DNA of 64,000 nt from Devosia sp. Root413D1 (lineage in GTDB: Bacteria > Pseudomonadota > Alphaproteobacteria > Rhizobiales > Devosiaceae), in the NCBI RefSeq assembly GCF_001425235.1, contig NZ_LMEA01000009.1, positions 158,495-222,494 on the forward strand. The letters are read 5' to 3'. Numbering within the stretch: position 1 is the stretch's first letter; every line of letters starts with the position of its first letter. Shown piece by piece: positions 15,870 through 24,716 of the stretch. Position numbers and translations under genes: made by a program. The notes beneath the pieces are model-generated. The model did no database searches, had not been told where the DNA came from, and saw only the letters and a program-made list of their open reading frames with translations.

Positions 15870-18143
15870 GTGTCGCGGGTGGAAAGCATCGGCGCAGTTG
15901 CGGCCGAGTATGAGGAGCAGTCGGATTTCGACAAGATCCGGCGCATTCCCTATCTCTACGCCTTCAACATCATCACCGCCGCAGCGCTGCTCTGCACCGT
16001 CACCTCGCCTTTGGCGCTGTTCGCTGCCGAGCTGGGCGTCCCCAAGGACCGCATCGGGCTGATCGGCGGCATCATGCCGTTCGTGCAGGTCATCGCGGTG
16101 GTGTTCCTGCCCATCGTCATGGCCTTCGGCCATCGCCGGGTCGCCGGTTACGCCTCGCTCACCCGCTATCTCTGCCTGTCGCTGATCCTCGTGGCGCCGA
16201 TGTTCCAGGGCAACCCGGACATGGTGTTCTGGGTGCTGTTCGCGGCCATGCTGGGCTTTTCGATCTTCCGCACCTTGGCCGAAACAGCGATCTGGCCGTG
16301 GTCGCAGGAATATATGCCGAGCTTCATCCGCGGCCGGCTCACTGGCGGCATCGCACTCGCCTACCTGCCGGTGGCACTGGTGGGTTCGGTCCTGGTGCAG
16401 CTCTGGCTTGATGGCCAGCAGGGCATCGAGCGCTTCTTTCCGGTTTTTGCCATCGGGTTGCTGCTGGGCGTCATCGCGGCGTCGACGCTGTTCGGGCTCG
16501 GCGGCGGCAAGCCGCGCCCCGGCTCGGCCCGCGGCTTCGATGCTATCCGCGCTATGCGGGTGCCGCTGCGCGACGGTAATTTCCTGCTCTATCTGGTCTC
16601 CTCGGGCACGCAGTTCCTCGTCTACACCGTCATCAACCTCTTTATCCTGCTGTTCTTTCGCGAGCGGCTCGGCATCTCGTCGGGCCAGATCGTCCTGATG
16701 GCTGCCTTCATTCCGGTGGGCGCGGCGCTCGGCAGTGTCGCTTCGGGCTGGTTCGTCGATCGCTACGGCACCCGCGCCATCCGCATCACGCTGCAGGCGT
16801 TGCAGGTGGCGATGCTGATTGGGCTGATGTTCGTTACCAAGGATACGCCCGGCACGATCTTCATCGTCGGGCTGATCTTCTTTGTCTTCGGCATGCTGTT
16901 CCAGAGCGCCATCTCGGTGGGCGGCATCTACATGCTCAACTACGTGCCGCCGGCCAAAAAGGAGAGCTACATGACGCTCGCCTATATGACCGACGGCCTG
17001 ATCGGCGGCGGCGCCGCCTTCCTTGCCGGCTGGCTGCTCGAACTGCTCGCCAGCAACACCATCGTCATCTCAGGCGTGACGCTGGGCAATTTCGAAACCC
17101 TGTTTGCGCTCAGCGCCGTGATGGTGGTGGTCTCGGCCATCACCTTCGCCATGCTGAAGGAAGAGGGGGCGACCGGGGTGCGCGATTTCCTCGGCCAGTT
17201 CGGCCGCGGCCGGCCGCTCAGCGCGCTCTGGGGCATCCACCGCTATGGCGCGCTGACCTCCGAGGAGCGCCGCCGCGACCTCGCCTATGGCTTCGGCAAG
17301 ACTCGCAGCGCCCTGGTCAAGGAGGAACTGATCGCCGCGTTGAGTGATCCCTCGTTCGACGTCCGGCACGAAGCGATCCAGTCGCTCGGCCACCTGCCGC
17401 CGAGTCCCGTGGTGGTGCTGGCACTTGAATCCATGCTCGCCTATGATGGGCTGGTCGAGCTGCAATATGCAGCGCTCAACTCGCTGGGCCGCATCAAGGC
17501 GACGCAAAGCGGCGAGGCCATCGCCCGCTTCCTCGACAGTCCCAACCCGCTGCTCCGCGCCCGCGCCGCCCGCACCCTCGGCGATATCCGGGACGTCAAG
17601 CAGCTGCCGCGCATCCGAACAATGTTGGCCGAGGATCCCGAAATCGACGCCCGGCTGGCGGCGGTCTCGGCACTCGGCAAATTCCGTGACAGCCAGAGCG
17701 TCGATGGGCTGCTGCAGGTCTATCGCGAACTGGCCGGCGATGCAGTGAGCATGGTGGGCGAGCCGCGCAGCAAGGTGCTGCTCCTGGCGCTGGCCAAGAT
17801 CCTCGACTGGGAAGAGAGCTTTTCGCGCGAGTGGCGGCACGAGGAAAAGGTGCTGGGCTACCGCCTGCCGGGTCTGTTCGGCCGCCTCAGCGACGACCTG
17901 CGCAAGCGCTCCAATGCCGAGCACTCCCGCCTGATGATGCAGGCCGCCGCGGCGCTGAGCTCGGGCAGCACCGGCACCGCCTTCCGCGCCCTGCAGGACC
18001 TTCGCCCCTATATCGAGCGCAGTGGCCACCCCGAAGCCGGCATCGTGCTCAAGCTGATGGATGGCACCCGGGATATCGAACAACCGCACCGCGCGCTGCT
18101 GATCCTCCTGGCACTGGCGATGCGGCCGGTGCTGGCGGGGTAG
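15870..18143 (+). CDS. MFS transporter with C-terminal HEAT-repeat domain
   Basis: A 757-residue protein. The GTG giving MSRVESIGAVAAEYEEQ has GGGAGG nine bases upstream; an earlier in-frame ATG lies inside a repeat element and is rejected. About twelve membrane helices occupy residues 25-435, with an MFS-like loop GWFVDRYGTRAIR between helices. The soluble tail of about 300 residues holds HEAT-like helical pairs: LIAALSDPSFDVRHEAIQSL, LQYAALNSLGRI, LLRARAARTLGDI and DARLAAVSALGKF. Standard MFS carriers are about 400-450 residues, so the tail is an added module. It follows a BNR gene and may move the same glycan product or act as a sensor. Confidence 0.85.
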   Translation: MSRVESIGAVAAEYEEQSDFDKIRRIPYLYAFNIITAAALLCTVTSPLALFAAELGVPKDRIGLIGGIMPFVQVIAVVFLPIVMAFGHRRVAGYASLTRYLCLSLILVAPMFQGNPDMVFWVLFAAMLGFSIFRTLAETAIWPWSQEYMPSFIRGRLTGGIALAYLPVALVGSVLVQLWLDGQQGIERFFPVFAIGLLLGVIAASTLFGLGGGKPRPGSARGFDAIRAMRVPLRDGNFLLYLVSSGTQFLVYTVINLFILLFFRERLGISSGQIVLMAAFIPVGAALGSVASGWFVDRYGTRAIRITLQALQVAMLIGLMFVTKDTPGTIFIVGLIFFVFGMLFQSAISVGGIYMLNYVPPAKKESYMTLAYMTDGLIGGGAAFLAGWLLELLASNTIVISGVTLGNFETLFALSAVMVVVSAITFAMLKEEGATGVRDFLGQFGRGRPLSALWGIHRYGALTSEERRRDLAYGFGKTRSALVKEELIAALSDPSFDVRHEAIQSLGHLPPSPVVVLALESMLAYDGLVELQYAALNSLGRIKATQSGEAIARFLDSPNPLLRARAARTLGDIRDVKQLPRIRTMLAEDPEIDARLAAVSALGKFRDSQSVDGLLQVYRELAGDAVSMVGEPRSKVLLLALAKILDWEESFSREWRHEEKVLGYRLPGLFGRLSDDLRKRSNAEHSRLMMQAAAALSSGSTGTAFRALQDLRPYIERSGHPEAGIVLKLMDGTRDIEQPHRALLILLALAMRPVLAG

Positions 18144-18164
18144 TTGTTAGGCCGGTGGCTGTGG

Positions 18165-18268
18165 ACCCCCACCCTTGATCCCTCCCCGCAAGGGGGAGGG
18201 AGACGCAGACTGTGAAGCCAGTGTTTTCGTCTCCCTCCCCCTTGCGGGGAGGGGACAGGGGTGGGGGT
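18165..18268. repeat. Paired palindromic repeat, family B (copy 1)
   Basis: CCTCCCCGCAAGGGGGAGGG near the left and its inverted form near the right (CCCTCCCCCTTGCGGGGAGG), flanked by ACCCCCACCC and GTGGGGGT. It separates two convergent genes and could end both transcripts. Related copies lie at 21978, 35647, 46722 and 48862. Confidence 0.9.
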
Positions 18269-18298
18269 CAGCCCGCACCAGCGCTTCAGTAGGCGCAG

Positions 18299-19414
18299 CT
18301 AAACCCGCAGCTTCGCCCACCGCACATCGAGCGCGCTCGGCTCACCCGCATAATACACCACCAGCACATCCCCATCCGGCAGGGCCGTCGCCGAGGGCAG
18401 GCCAAAACTCCACACATCCATGCTGGCCAGCATGTCGCCAGTATCGCTGCTCGCCGCCTGCACCCTGGCATGCGCATAGACCTCGACCTCGCTCGCCGCC
18501 GCGAACGGCGCATCGATGCTCTGGGCCACCCGGGCGCGGATCGACTGCGACCCGAACCGATCGACCCAGGCCAGCACCACGCGGCCATCGGCCAGCACCG
18601 CCGGCCGCGCCGCCTGGTCGGCAAAGCCGAGATCTTCGGCCGCACTCCAGCTCGCCCCGCCATCGGCGCTGATCCGGCGGTGGATGTTGAGGTAGCTCGC
18701 CGTCGTGGTGTCGTAGGTCCAGGCGAACGAGCCGACCCGGCCATCCGGCGCCACCGCACAGCGGAGGTCCCAGTTGAAAATCTGGCCCGACGGGTCCTCG
18801 GCCACCGTCACCGGTCCGCTCCAGCTCTGGCCCTCGTCGGACGAATGAAAGAACACCGCCCGCTGCAGCCATCTCGAACGATCGAGATAGGTCTTGTTGG
18901 TCTCGATGCTCATCGCCAGCCGCCCGTCGGCCAACCGCATCAGCGGGCTAGTGAGGCTGGCGGGTCCGATCTCCTGGGGCATCGGCACCGCGCGCCAGTC
19001 GCTCCAGCTCGTACCGTTATCGTCGGAATTGGCGAGGAGGATCACCATCGGCAGGCAGCCCTCGGTCTCGGCATTGAACAAAGGTTTGCCAGGATACGTC
19101 GTCCGATCGACCCACATCGCGGCGGCCAGCAGCCGCTTGGGAGCGAGTTCGGTGATGTAGCAGAGCTTCAGCGTGCCGCCGATGCCGCGCACCGCGGGCG
19201 GCTCGAACGGGTAAGTCGGCGCCGACCAGCTGAGCCCGCTATCGGCAGAGCGATAAAAGGCGATCCGCTCCTTGGGCGAATCCTTCTCGTCGCCGGCCCT
19301 GAGCGTTGCCAAGAGCGAACCGTCCGCCAGCGCGGTGACCGACGGAAAGGTCAGGTTGGCGCGATCCGTACCTGGCTCCGCCTTGCCCAGAATTCCCGCT
19401 GCGACGATCTGCAT
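18299..19414 (-). CDS. BNR-repeat (sialidase-like) beta-propeller protein, second copy
   Basis: A 371-residue protein starting MQIVAAGILGKAEPG, with a GGGGGA site eight bases before the ATG. Asp boxes are visible as SADSGLSW, SDDNGTSW, SSDEGQSW and SADGGASW. As in the propeller at 14559, there is no signal peptide and the classical Arg-Ile-Pro is replaced by TFPSVTAL. It is distant from the 14559 protein and not a recent duplicate. Likely an intracellular glycosidase or related enzyme. It is transcribed in the same direction as the nagA-like gene upstream, but a palindromic repeat lies between them. Confidence 0.8.
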   Translation of the reverse strand: MQIVAAGILGKAEPGTDRANLTFPSVTALADGSLLATLRAGDEKDSPKERIAFYRSADSGLSWSAPTYPFEPPAVRGIGGTLKLCYITELAPKRLLAAAMWVDRTTYPGKPLFNAETEGCLPMVILLANSDDNGTSWSDWRAVPMPQEIGPASLTSPLMRLADGRLAMSIETNKTYLDRSRWLQRAVFFHSSDEGQSWSGPVTVAEDPSGQIFNWDLRCAVAPDGRVGSFAWTYDTTTASYLNIHRRISADGGASWSAAEDLGFADQAARPAVLADGRVVLAWVDRFGSQSIRARVAQSIDAPFAAASEVEVYAHARVQAASSDTGDMLASMDVWSFGLPSATALPDGDVLVVYYAGEPSALDVRWAKLRV

Positions 19415-19428
19415 TGGCCCATCCCCCT

Positions 19429-19595
19429 GAGCGTTTCGCGATTGAGTTGCGCCGAGCGACCCTGACCCACCCACCGGGTCATTCCCGCGAAAGCGGGAAC
19501 CTCTGTTTTCTTGGCCTCATGCACCATCCCAAACGGAGTTCCCCGCTTTCGCGGGGATGACACCGCGGGTGGTGCAATTCGTCCGTGAAACGCTC
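19429..19595. repeat. Nested inverted repeat enclosing a family A pair
   Basis: Outer arms GAGCGTTTC (19429-19437) and GAAACGCTC (19587-19595) enclose a family A unit pair (GTCATTCCCGCGAAAGCGGG and its inverted partner, about 19479-19561). The whole 167-bp block is palindromic at several levels, as if one element had inserted into another. Confidence 0.8.
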
Positions 19596-19615
19596 TAAGC
19601 CGTTGCGCCAACCTG

Positions 19616-20788
19616 CTACGCGGCGCGCCTGAACAGTGTCTCGCCGCCCACCACCGTCGCTTCGATCTCGAGGGTTTTAGGGTCCAGCACAGCGAAGTCC
19701 GCGAGCTTACCCACTTCGATCGAGCCGATATCCTTTTCCATCCCCAGCACCCTGGCCGGCACGAGGCTGGTGGCGTGGGCGGTGCGAACGAGGTCGGCCC
19801 CGACCAGCTGCACGTAGTTGCGCATCGCCTCGTCCGGGGTCAGCGACGAGCCGCAGAGCCCGCCATTGCGATCGACCACTGCCTTGCCGCGCGCGCTGCG
19901 TACCCACTGACCCGGATAGAACTCGAACTCCATCTCCTCAGCGCCGGCATATTTGTTGGCGTCGGTTTCGAGGAACACACGGTCGACCGGCAGTTGCGCC
20001 AGGATCTTCATCAGCTTGGGCGAGACGTGGATGCCGTCGCAGATCAACCCCAGCGCCAAGCCCGGTTCGGCCAGCAGCGCATCGGTGAGCGACAGCACGT
20101 GCAGCCCCATATTGCCCGGCTCGGGCTGGCGCATCACGTTGTACATATGGGTCACCGCATCGATGCCCCAGGAGACGTAGCGCGCCACATCATCGGGTGC
20201 GGCCTGGCTGTGGCCGAGATGGATGCTCACCCCGTGCTGCTTCAGCCGCTTGATGAAGGCTTCGGCACCCGGCAGTTCTGGCGCCAGCGTCACCGCCTTG
20301 AGCCGGCCGTTGCTGGCGGCCAGCATCCGCTCGGCCAGTTCGACGCTCGGCTGTTGCAGGTTGCGCGGGTTGTGCGCGCCAGGCGAGGCGAAGACCGGGC
20401 CTTCGCTGTGGATGCCGATGGCGCGCGCGCCGGTGGCCTTCTCGGTCTCGGCCGCGAGGCGCGTCAGCGTCGGTTCCATGTTCTCGGGCGGCAGGCAGCT
20501 GATCGACGGCAGGAACCCGGTCACGCCGCGCGACAGCAGCAGCGTCGAGTTGTCCGACACGCAGCCGGGCAGGGTGTCGTTGTAGAGATAGACGTCCATG
20601 CCGTGCTGCAACAGGTCGATAATGCCGGGGAACAGCAGCTTGCCGCTGGCCTCGACATCCCGCCAGTCGGCGCCGGTGGCGGCGTCCCGGCTGACGATGC
20701 CGGTGAACCGGCCATTCTCGATCAACAGATCCTGCCCGATTTCTCCGCCCGGGGTCACCAGCGTGGCGTTACGCCATCTTTGCTTCAC
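19616..20788 (-). CDS. nagA: N-acetylglucosamine-6-phosphate deacetylase (NagA-type)
   Basis: A 390-residue amidohydrolase. The GTG giving MKQRWRNATLVTPGG is chosen; upstream codons overlap the promoter. Metal and catalytic positions of E. coli-type NagA are present: the glutamate in GIHSEGPVF, histidines in IHLGHSQA and VTHMYNVM, and the catalytic aspartate in ETDANKYAG. The N-terminal His-x-His of two-metal enzymes is absent (LLQHGMD), as in single-metal NagA. It removes acetate from GlcNAc-6-P in amino-sugar breakdown. A close relative acting on another N-acyl sugar is possible. On the coding strand TTGAAT, 16 bp and TATCAT form a promoter overlapped by the island operator. Confidence 0.8.
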   Translation of the reverse strand: MKQRWRNATLVTPGGEIGQDLLIENGRFTGIVSRDAATGADWRDVEASGKLLFPGIIDLLQHGMDVYLYNDTLPGCVSDNSTLLLSRGVTGFLPSISCLPPENMEPTLTRLAAETEKATGARAIGIHSEGPVFASPGAHNPRNLQQPSVELAERMLAASNGRLKAVTLAPELPGAEAFIKRLKQHGVSIHLGHSQAAPDDVARYVSWGIDAVTHMYNVMRQPEPGNMGLHVLSLTDALLAEPGLALGLICDGIHVSPKLMKILAQLPVDRVFLETDANKYAGAEEMEFEFYPGQWVRSARGKAVVDRNGGLCGSSLTPDEAMRNYVQLVGADLVRTAHATSLVPARVLGMEKDIGSIEVGKLADFAVLDPKTLEIEATVVGGETLFRRAA

Positions 20789-20812
20789 TTGCAGAATCCA
20801 TGCTCGTAGTAT

Positions 20813-20826
20813 ATTGTCATGATAAC
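20813..20826. promoter_or_regulatory. Island operator in the nagA / GntR-type divergent promoter
   Basis: On the minus strand it reads GTTATCATGACAAT, fitting the consensus GTTRTNATGNTAAC. It covers the predicted -10 (TATCAT) of the nagA-like gene and is 25 bp from its start codon. Position fits repression by steric block. Confidence 0.65.
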
Positions 20827-20952
20827 CACCTAACATGCGAATTCAAGGGGAAACATGGCGCCGCAAAGCGCCTCTGTGATCGGCAGGGCGGGCGTGGTGC
20901 TATATGTCGCCGAAGCAAACTTCGGCAATCACCTGTCACGGGAAGACCTGGC

Positions 20953-21948
20953 TTGAGTATTGACCTGTCGCCACGCCACTTGCAGCTCAGAGACATGCTG
21001 TTCCGGCGCTGGAAAACCAACGGCCTCAAAGCCGGGGACAAGATCGAGTCGCAGAACGAGATCGTGAAGTTCTGCGAATTCTCGCTGATCACCGTGATCA
21101 AGACGCTGAAGGACCTCGAGGCCGAAGGGATCATCCGCCGCCAGGTGGGCAAGGGCTCCTTCCTCGTCGAAACGCCGTGGACCGAAGCGCATCATCGCAT
21201 CGGCTTCTTTTACAACCGCGACATCGTCGGCGGCGGCATCTTCAACAACGAGTTCTATACCAAGCTGGTGGTGGCGCTGGAAAAGGCCGTGGTCTCCGAT
21301 GGCCACGAGTTCATCCTCGGCAGCTTCACCCACAAGTCGATGCCGACCCATGTGTGGGACGCGCTCGATGTGGTGGTGCTCGCCGGCATTACGCCGGAAA
21401 CCGAGATCGACAAGTTGCCCGAGACCTCGGCGCAGGTGGCGATCATGGACCTCGTCATCGAGGAGCTGCCCTACCACGCCTATCGCATCGATTTCGAACC
21501 GGCCTTCATGGAGATGTTCCGTCAAAACGACGGCAAGAAGCTGAAATACCTCTACCTCAACACCACCATCACCTCGAGCGAGCAGGCCTCGCGCCTCGCC
21601 AGCATCAGGCGCGCCAATGCCTCGACCGCCACCGAGCAGGAGCTGCGCGTCATCTCGGTGAACCAGGAGACCGGCCAGAACGACACGGCCGAACTTGAGG
21701 CAGTGCTCAAGAGCTACAAGCCCGATATCGTCTGCGGCTACATGCACCACAGCTGGGTGCCGGTGATCGCCGCCAAGGCAACCAAGCCGACCAAGGCCTA
21801 TCGCTATTCGCTCGACAATGACGGCCCGAGCTTCAACGTCGACTCCGCCGCCTGGATGCAGCAGGTGCTGGCCGACATCTACGCCAACCTCGAAGACCGC
21901 AAACCCGGCAAGCAGGTCATGAGCATGCCGGCGACGTTTCATCCTTAG
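20953..21948 (+). CDS. GntR-type regulator with LacI-like sugar-sensing domain
   Basis: A 331-residue regulator. The start is set at the TTG giving MSIDLSPRHLQLRDML, with GGAAG eight bases before; the next ATG would remove the first helix of the DNA-binding domain. Residues about 5-75 are a GntR winged helix (KAGDKIESQNEIVKFCEFSL, TLKDLEAEGIIRRQVGKGSF). The remaining 250 residues resemble a LacI-type periplasmic-binding fold (IGFFYNRDIVGGG onward), the AraR-like plan. It is divergent from the nagA-like gene and shares its operator region, so it is a candidate regulator of the island alongside the FadR-type protein at 28145. Confidence 0.75.
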   Translation: MSIDLSPRHLQLRDMLFRRWKTNGLKAGDKIESQNEIVKFCEFSLITVIKTLKDLEAEGIIRRQVGKGSFLVETPWTEAHHRIGFFYNRDIVGGGIFNNEFYTKLVVALEKAVVSDGHEFILGSFTHKSMPTHVWDALDVVVLAGITPETEIDKLPETSAQVAIMDLVIEELPYHAYRIDFEPAFMEMFRQNDGKKLKYLYLNTTITSSEQASRLASIRRANASTATEQELRVISVNQETGQNDTAELEAVLKSYKPDIVCGYMHHSWVPVIAAKATKPTKAYRYSLDNDGPSFNVDSAAWMQQVLADIYANLEDRKPGKQVMSMPATFHP

Positions 21949-21977
21949 GAGCCTTGCTTAGAGGCTGGTGCGGGCTG

Positions 21978-22080
21978 ACCCCCACCCCTGTCCCCTCCCC
22001 GCAAGGGGGAGGGAGATCAAAACACCGACATCGAAGTATGCGTCTCCCGCCCCCTTGCGGGGAGGGATCAAGGGTGGGGT
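21978..22080. repeat. Paired palindromic repeat, family B (copy 2)
   Basis: CCTCCCCGCAAGGGGGAGGG and an inverted partner ending GGGGAGGGATCAAGGGTGGG. It lies between two convergent genes (GntR-type regulator and aldolase). Confidence 0.9.
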
Positions 22081-22117
22081 CGGCCCGCGCCGGCGCTTCG
22101 GTCAGCCCGGACCAGTG

Positions 22118-22936
22118 CTACCCCAACGCCTTATCAAACGCCGCCATTGACTCATCGGCATAGTTCGCCAGCGCGATCACGTCGGCGCCGACCGAGAGCA
22201 GATTATACCCCATGTCGACATACTCGCCGATCAGCTCGCGGTTGGTCACCGTTGCCGCGATCTTCCCGTACTTCCGCGCCACCTGGGCAATGCGCTTGCG
22301 TACCGCCTTGATCTCGTCGTGCTGGATCTCACCCGGGATGCCGCTCGCCACCGAATAGTCGCCGGGGCCGAAGAACAGGCAATCGACGCCGTCCATCTCG
22401 GCGATCGCCTCGAGGTGCTCCATCGCTTCGGGATCCTCGATCTGGTAGCAGGCGAAGCGCTCCTCGTTGGCGGTCTTGAGGTAGTCGAGAAAGCCGACCC
22501 GGGTGAACTGCGCATCGTTATTGCCGCCATCGACGGCGCGCTTGCCGAGCGGCGCGAACTTGGTGATGTCGCGCACCTTGCGGGCGTCATCGGCATTCAT
22601 CACGTGCGGCACGATCAGGCCGGTCGCATCCATCTCATAGCCGCGGATGTAGTCGCTGTAGCTGCCGCGCGACACGCGCAGCAGCGTGTCGACGTCATAG
22701 AGCTTGGCGGCGCGGATCTGGTTTTCCACCTGCTCCCAGGTCGCCGAGGTATGCTCCATGCACAGCCACAGCGCATCCGGCTGCGCCGCGGCGAAAATCT
22801 CGGCGATCTTGGCGTCGGCGATGTTGAGCTTCAGCACCCGGGCCACCTTGCCCTCGCGGATGGTGCGCAGCACGCGGCTCGGCCGCATGCGGAAGCGCGT
22901 CGGGGGCGTCGCGGCGTAAGGCTGCGTCTGGGACAA
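22118..22936 (-). CDS. HpcH/HpaI-family aldolase
   Basis: A 272-residue class II aldolase of the HpcH/HpaI group. Visible motifs are LWLCMEHTSATWEQVENQI, a metal-site segment YQIEDPEAMEHLEAIAEMDG (the glutamate and the following aspartate), and FFGPGDYSVASG. Family enzymes split 2-keto-3-deoxy sugar acids or hydroxy-oxo-diacids to pyruvate plus an aldehyde. It is the last gene of a five-gene minus-strand run with two SDR and two Gfo/Idh dehydrogenases, which fits a pathway that oxidises a sugar, dehydrates it and then cleaves it. Substrate unproven. Confidence 0.85.
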   Translation of the reverse strand: MSQTQPYAATPPTRFRMRPSRVLRTIREGKVARVLKLNIADAKIAEIFAAAQPDALWLCMEHTSATWEQVENQIRAAKLYDVDTLLRVSRGSYSDYIRGYEMDATGLIVPHVMNADDARKVRDITKFAPLGKRAVDGGNNDAQFTRVGFLDYLKTANEERFACYQIEDPEAMEHLEAIAEMDGVDCLFFGPGDYSVASGIPGEIQHDEIKAVRKRIAQVARKYGKIAATVTNRELIGEYVDMGYNLLSVGADVIALANYADESMAAFDKALG

Positions 22937-22956
22937 GGTGATCTCCTCCGGAGGGG

Positions 22957-23742
22957 TTATTTGGCGGTATAGCCGCCATCGATCGGGATGTTGGTGCCGG
23001 TGACATAGGCCGAGGCGTCGGAGGCGAGAAAGACGATGACGCCTTTCAAATCGGTATCGTTGGCCATGCGACCCAGCTGGGTGCGGGCGCTATAGGCTTT
23101 GACGAACGGCGCCGGCTGGTTGTTGAAGAAGCCGCCCGGCGACAGGCAGTTCACCCGGACATTGTCGGCGCCGAGGATGCTCGCCGCCCAGCGGGTGAAG
23201 TTGAGCATGCCGCCCTTTTCGTAGTGGTAGATCGGCGAGGGGTTGGGCGTCATGTCGGTGCCCTCGTAGTTCGCCATTTCGACCCCGACCATGCCCATCA
23301 TCGAGCCGATATTGATGATCGAGCCGGATTTCTGCGCCCGCATGTTGCGGCCGAACAGCTCGGTGATCTTGAACAGCGCCGAGGCGTTGACGCGGAGGCT
23401 CCTGTCGAACGCATCGAGATCATGGGCCCAGCCATCGAGTGCCGAGCGGGTCACCGCGTTGTTGACCAGCACGTCACAGCGGCCGGCCCGGGCGATCACC
23501 TCGCGATGCAGCGCTTCGATCGAGGCGTCCGACGACAGGTCGAGCTGCAGCGCCGTGACGTCGAGGCCGCGGGCCCGCTCTTCAGCCGCCACCACTTCGA
23601 GTTTTGCGAGATCGCGTGCCGCAATGAAGGTCTGCGCCCCGGCCTCGGCCAAAGCCGCGACGATCTGCCGGCCATAGAGCCCGGCGCCGCCGGTGACCAC
23701 GGCGACCTTGCCTTTGAGCGAGAAGCTTTCGAGTACCTGCAT
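22957..23742 (-). CDS. SDR oxidoreductase, PtmA/gluconate-5-dehydrogenase-like
   Basis: A 261-residue classical SDR. The cofactor motif TGGAGLYG is at residues 17-24 and NNAV near 94-97. The catalytic residues are S147 (NIGSMMG), Y172 and K176 (YHYEK). The segment NYEGTDMTPNPSPIYHYEKG and the ending GGFFNNQPAPFVKAY resemble PtmA-type sugar dehydrogenases found in nonulosonic-acid loci, which suits an amino-sugar substrate; this is a resemblance and not proof. It sits 20 bp before the aldolase and four bases after a Gfo/Idh gene. Confidence 0.82.
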   Translation of the reverse strand: MQVLESFSLKGKVAVVTGGAGLYGRQIVAALAEAGAQTFIAARDLAKLEVVAAEERARGLDVTALQLDLSSDASIEALHREVIARAGRCDVLVNNAVTRSALDGWAHDLDAFDRSLRVNASALFKITELFGRNMRAQKSGSIINIGSMMGMVGVEMANYEGTDMTPNPSPIYHYEKGGMLNFTRWAASILGADNVRVNCLSPGGFFNNQPAPFVKAYSARTQLGRMANDTDLKGVIVFLASDASAYVTGTNIPIDGGYTAK

Positions 23743-23745
23743 GGT

Positions 23746-24711
23746 TCAGTCCATCTCGCTGAGGAAAACGCGGCGACCGCCTTGTTCGCGGCTTTCGATG
23801 CCGGCGATCACCAGTTGCATCAGTTCGCGCGTCTCCTCCCACGGCACCGGCGGCTTGCCGGTGCGGAGGTAATCGACGAAGCCGACGAGCTGGGTTCGGA
23901 ACGCATGATAGGTGTCGGTGAACTTGAGCTGCAGCCCGGCGGCGGTGCCGGCCAGCGTCACCATGCCGAAGCCGCCGCCCATATCCTTGGTCACCTGCAG
24001 CAGCACGTCGATGCCGTCGCGGTGGCGCAGGTGCACGATGTTGGAATTCGCGTCGCCGATATTCTGCACCGACACGTAGCCTGGTCCGGTGATCGGGTAG
24101 ACCGTCTCCAGCGCATGGATGCCATAGGCTTCCCATGACTTCGCCATCGTGGCGCTGACATGGCGCAGCTGCCCGAGCGCATGCGTGGCGCGGTGATAGG
24201 GCGCGTACTCCTTGGCAAAGCGCATCGCCGACGAGCTGATCAGCGGCTTGCCCTCGGCCACCCATTTCGAGAACGTCGCGAGATCGAGCCGGTTGTCGCA
24301 GAGCGGCTTGTCGATGAACACCGGGATGCCGGCCTCGATGAACGGCCGGGCCCGCTCGACATGCTCGAACCCTTTGTCGGTGGCGACCAGCACCGCATCG
24401 ACCTCGCCGATAACGTCCTCAGCTCGGCCCGCGATGTTGGGAATATGCGCCACCGCGGCGACCTGCACGGCGTCCGCCGGGTCATCCGTCCACACATGCG
24501 TGACCTTGGCGCCGGGGATACCGAGCGAGCCCGGAGGTTGCTTTCCGATATAGTCCTTGATCACCGGGTAGGGGCAGGCCGCGAGCGCCTTGGCGTCGTA
24601 GCTGCCATTGATGATGATGCTCCAGGAATAGGGGTGCCCGTTGCCCTCCACCATGCCCAGCATGGCGAGACGGATTTCATCCCGGGTGATCGGCAGAACG
24701 CTCATCGACAA
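23746..24711 (-). CDS. Gfo/Idh/MocA-family oxidoreductase with unusual nucleotide-binding loop
   Basis: A 321-residue Gfo/Idh/MocA protein. The N-terminal Rossmann loop reads LAMLGMVEGNGHPYSW in place of the usual Gly-x-Gly-x-x-Gly. The conserved Glu/Asp-Lys-Pro appears as FIDKPLCDN near residue 133. The C-terminal beta-sheet domain includes MTLAG-like GMVTLAGTAAGLQLKF. Family members oxidise or reduce sugars and sugar phosphates with NAD(P). It lies between two SDR genes in a tight operon. Confidence 0.78.
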   Translation of the reverse strand: MSMSVLPITRDEIRLAMLGMVEGNGHPYSWSIIINGSYDAKALAACPYPVIKDYIGKQPPGSLGIPGAKVTHVWTDDPADAVQVAAVAHIPNIAGRAEDVIGEVDAVLVATDKGFEHVERARPFIEAGIPVFIDKPLCDNRLDLATFSKWVAEGKPLISSSAMRFAKEYAPYHRATHALGQLRHVSATMAKSWEAYGIHALETVYPITGPGYVSVQNIGDANSNIVHLRHRDGIDVLLQVTKDMGGGFGMVTLAGTAAGLQLKFTDTYHAFRTQLVGFVDYLRTGKPPVPWEETRELMQLVIAGIESREQGGRRVFLSEMD

Positions 24712-24716
24712 ATTCC

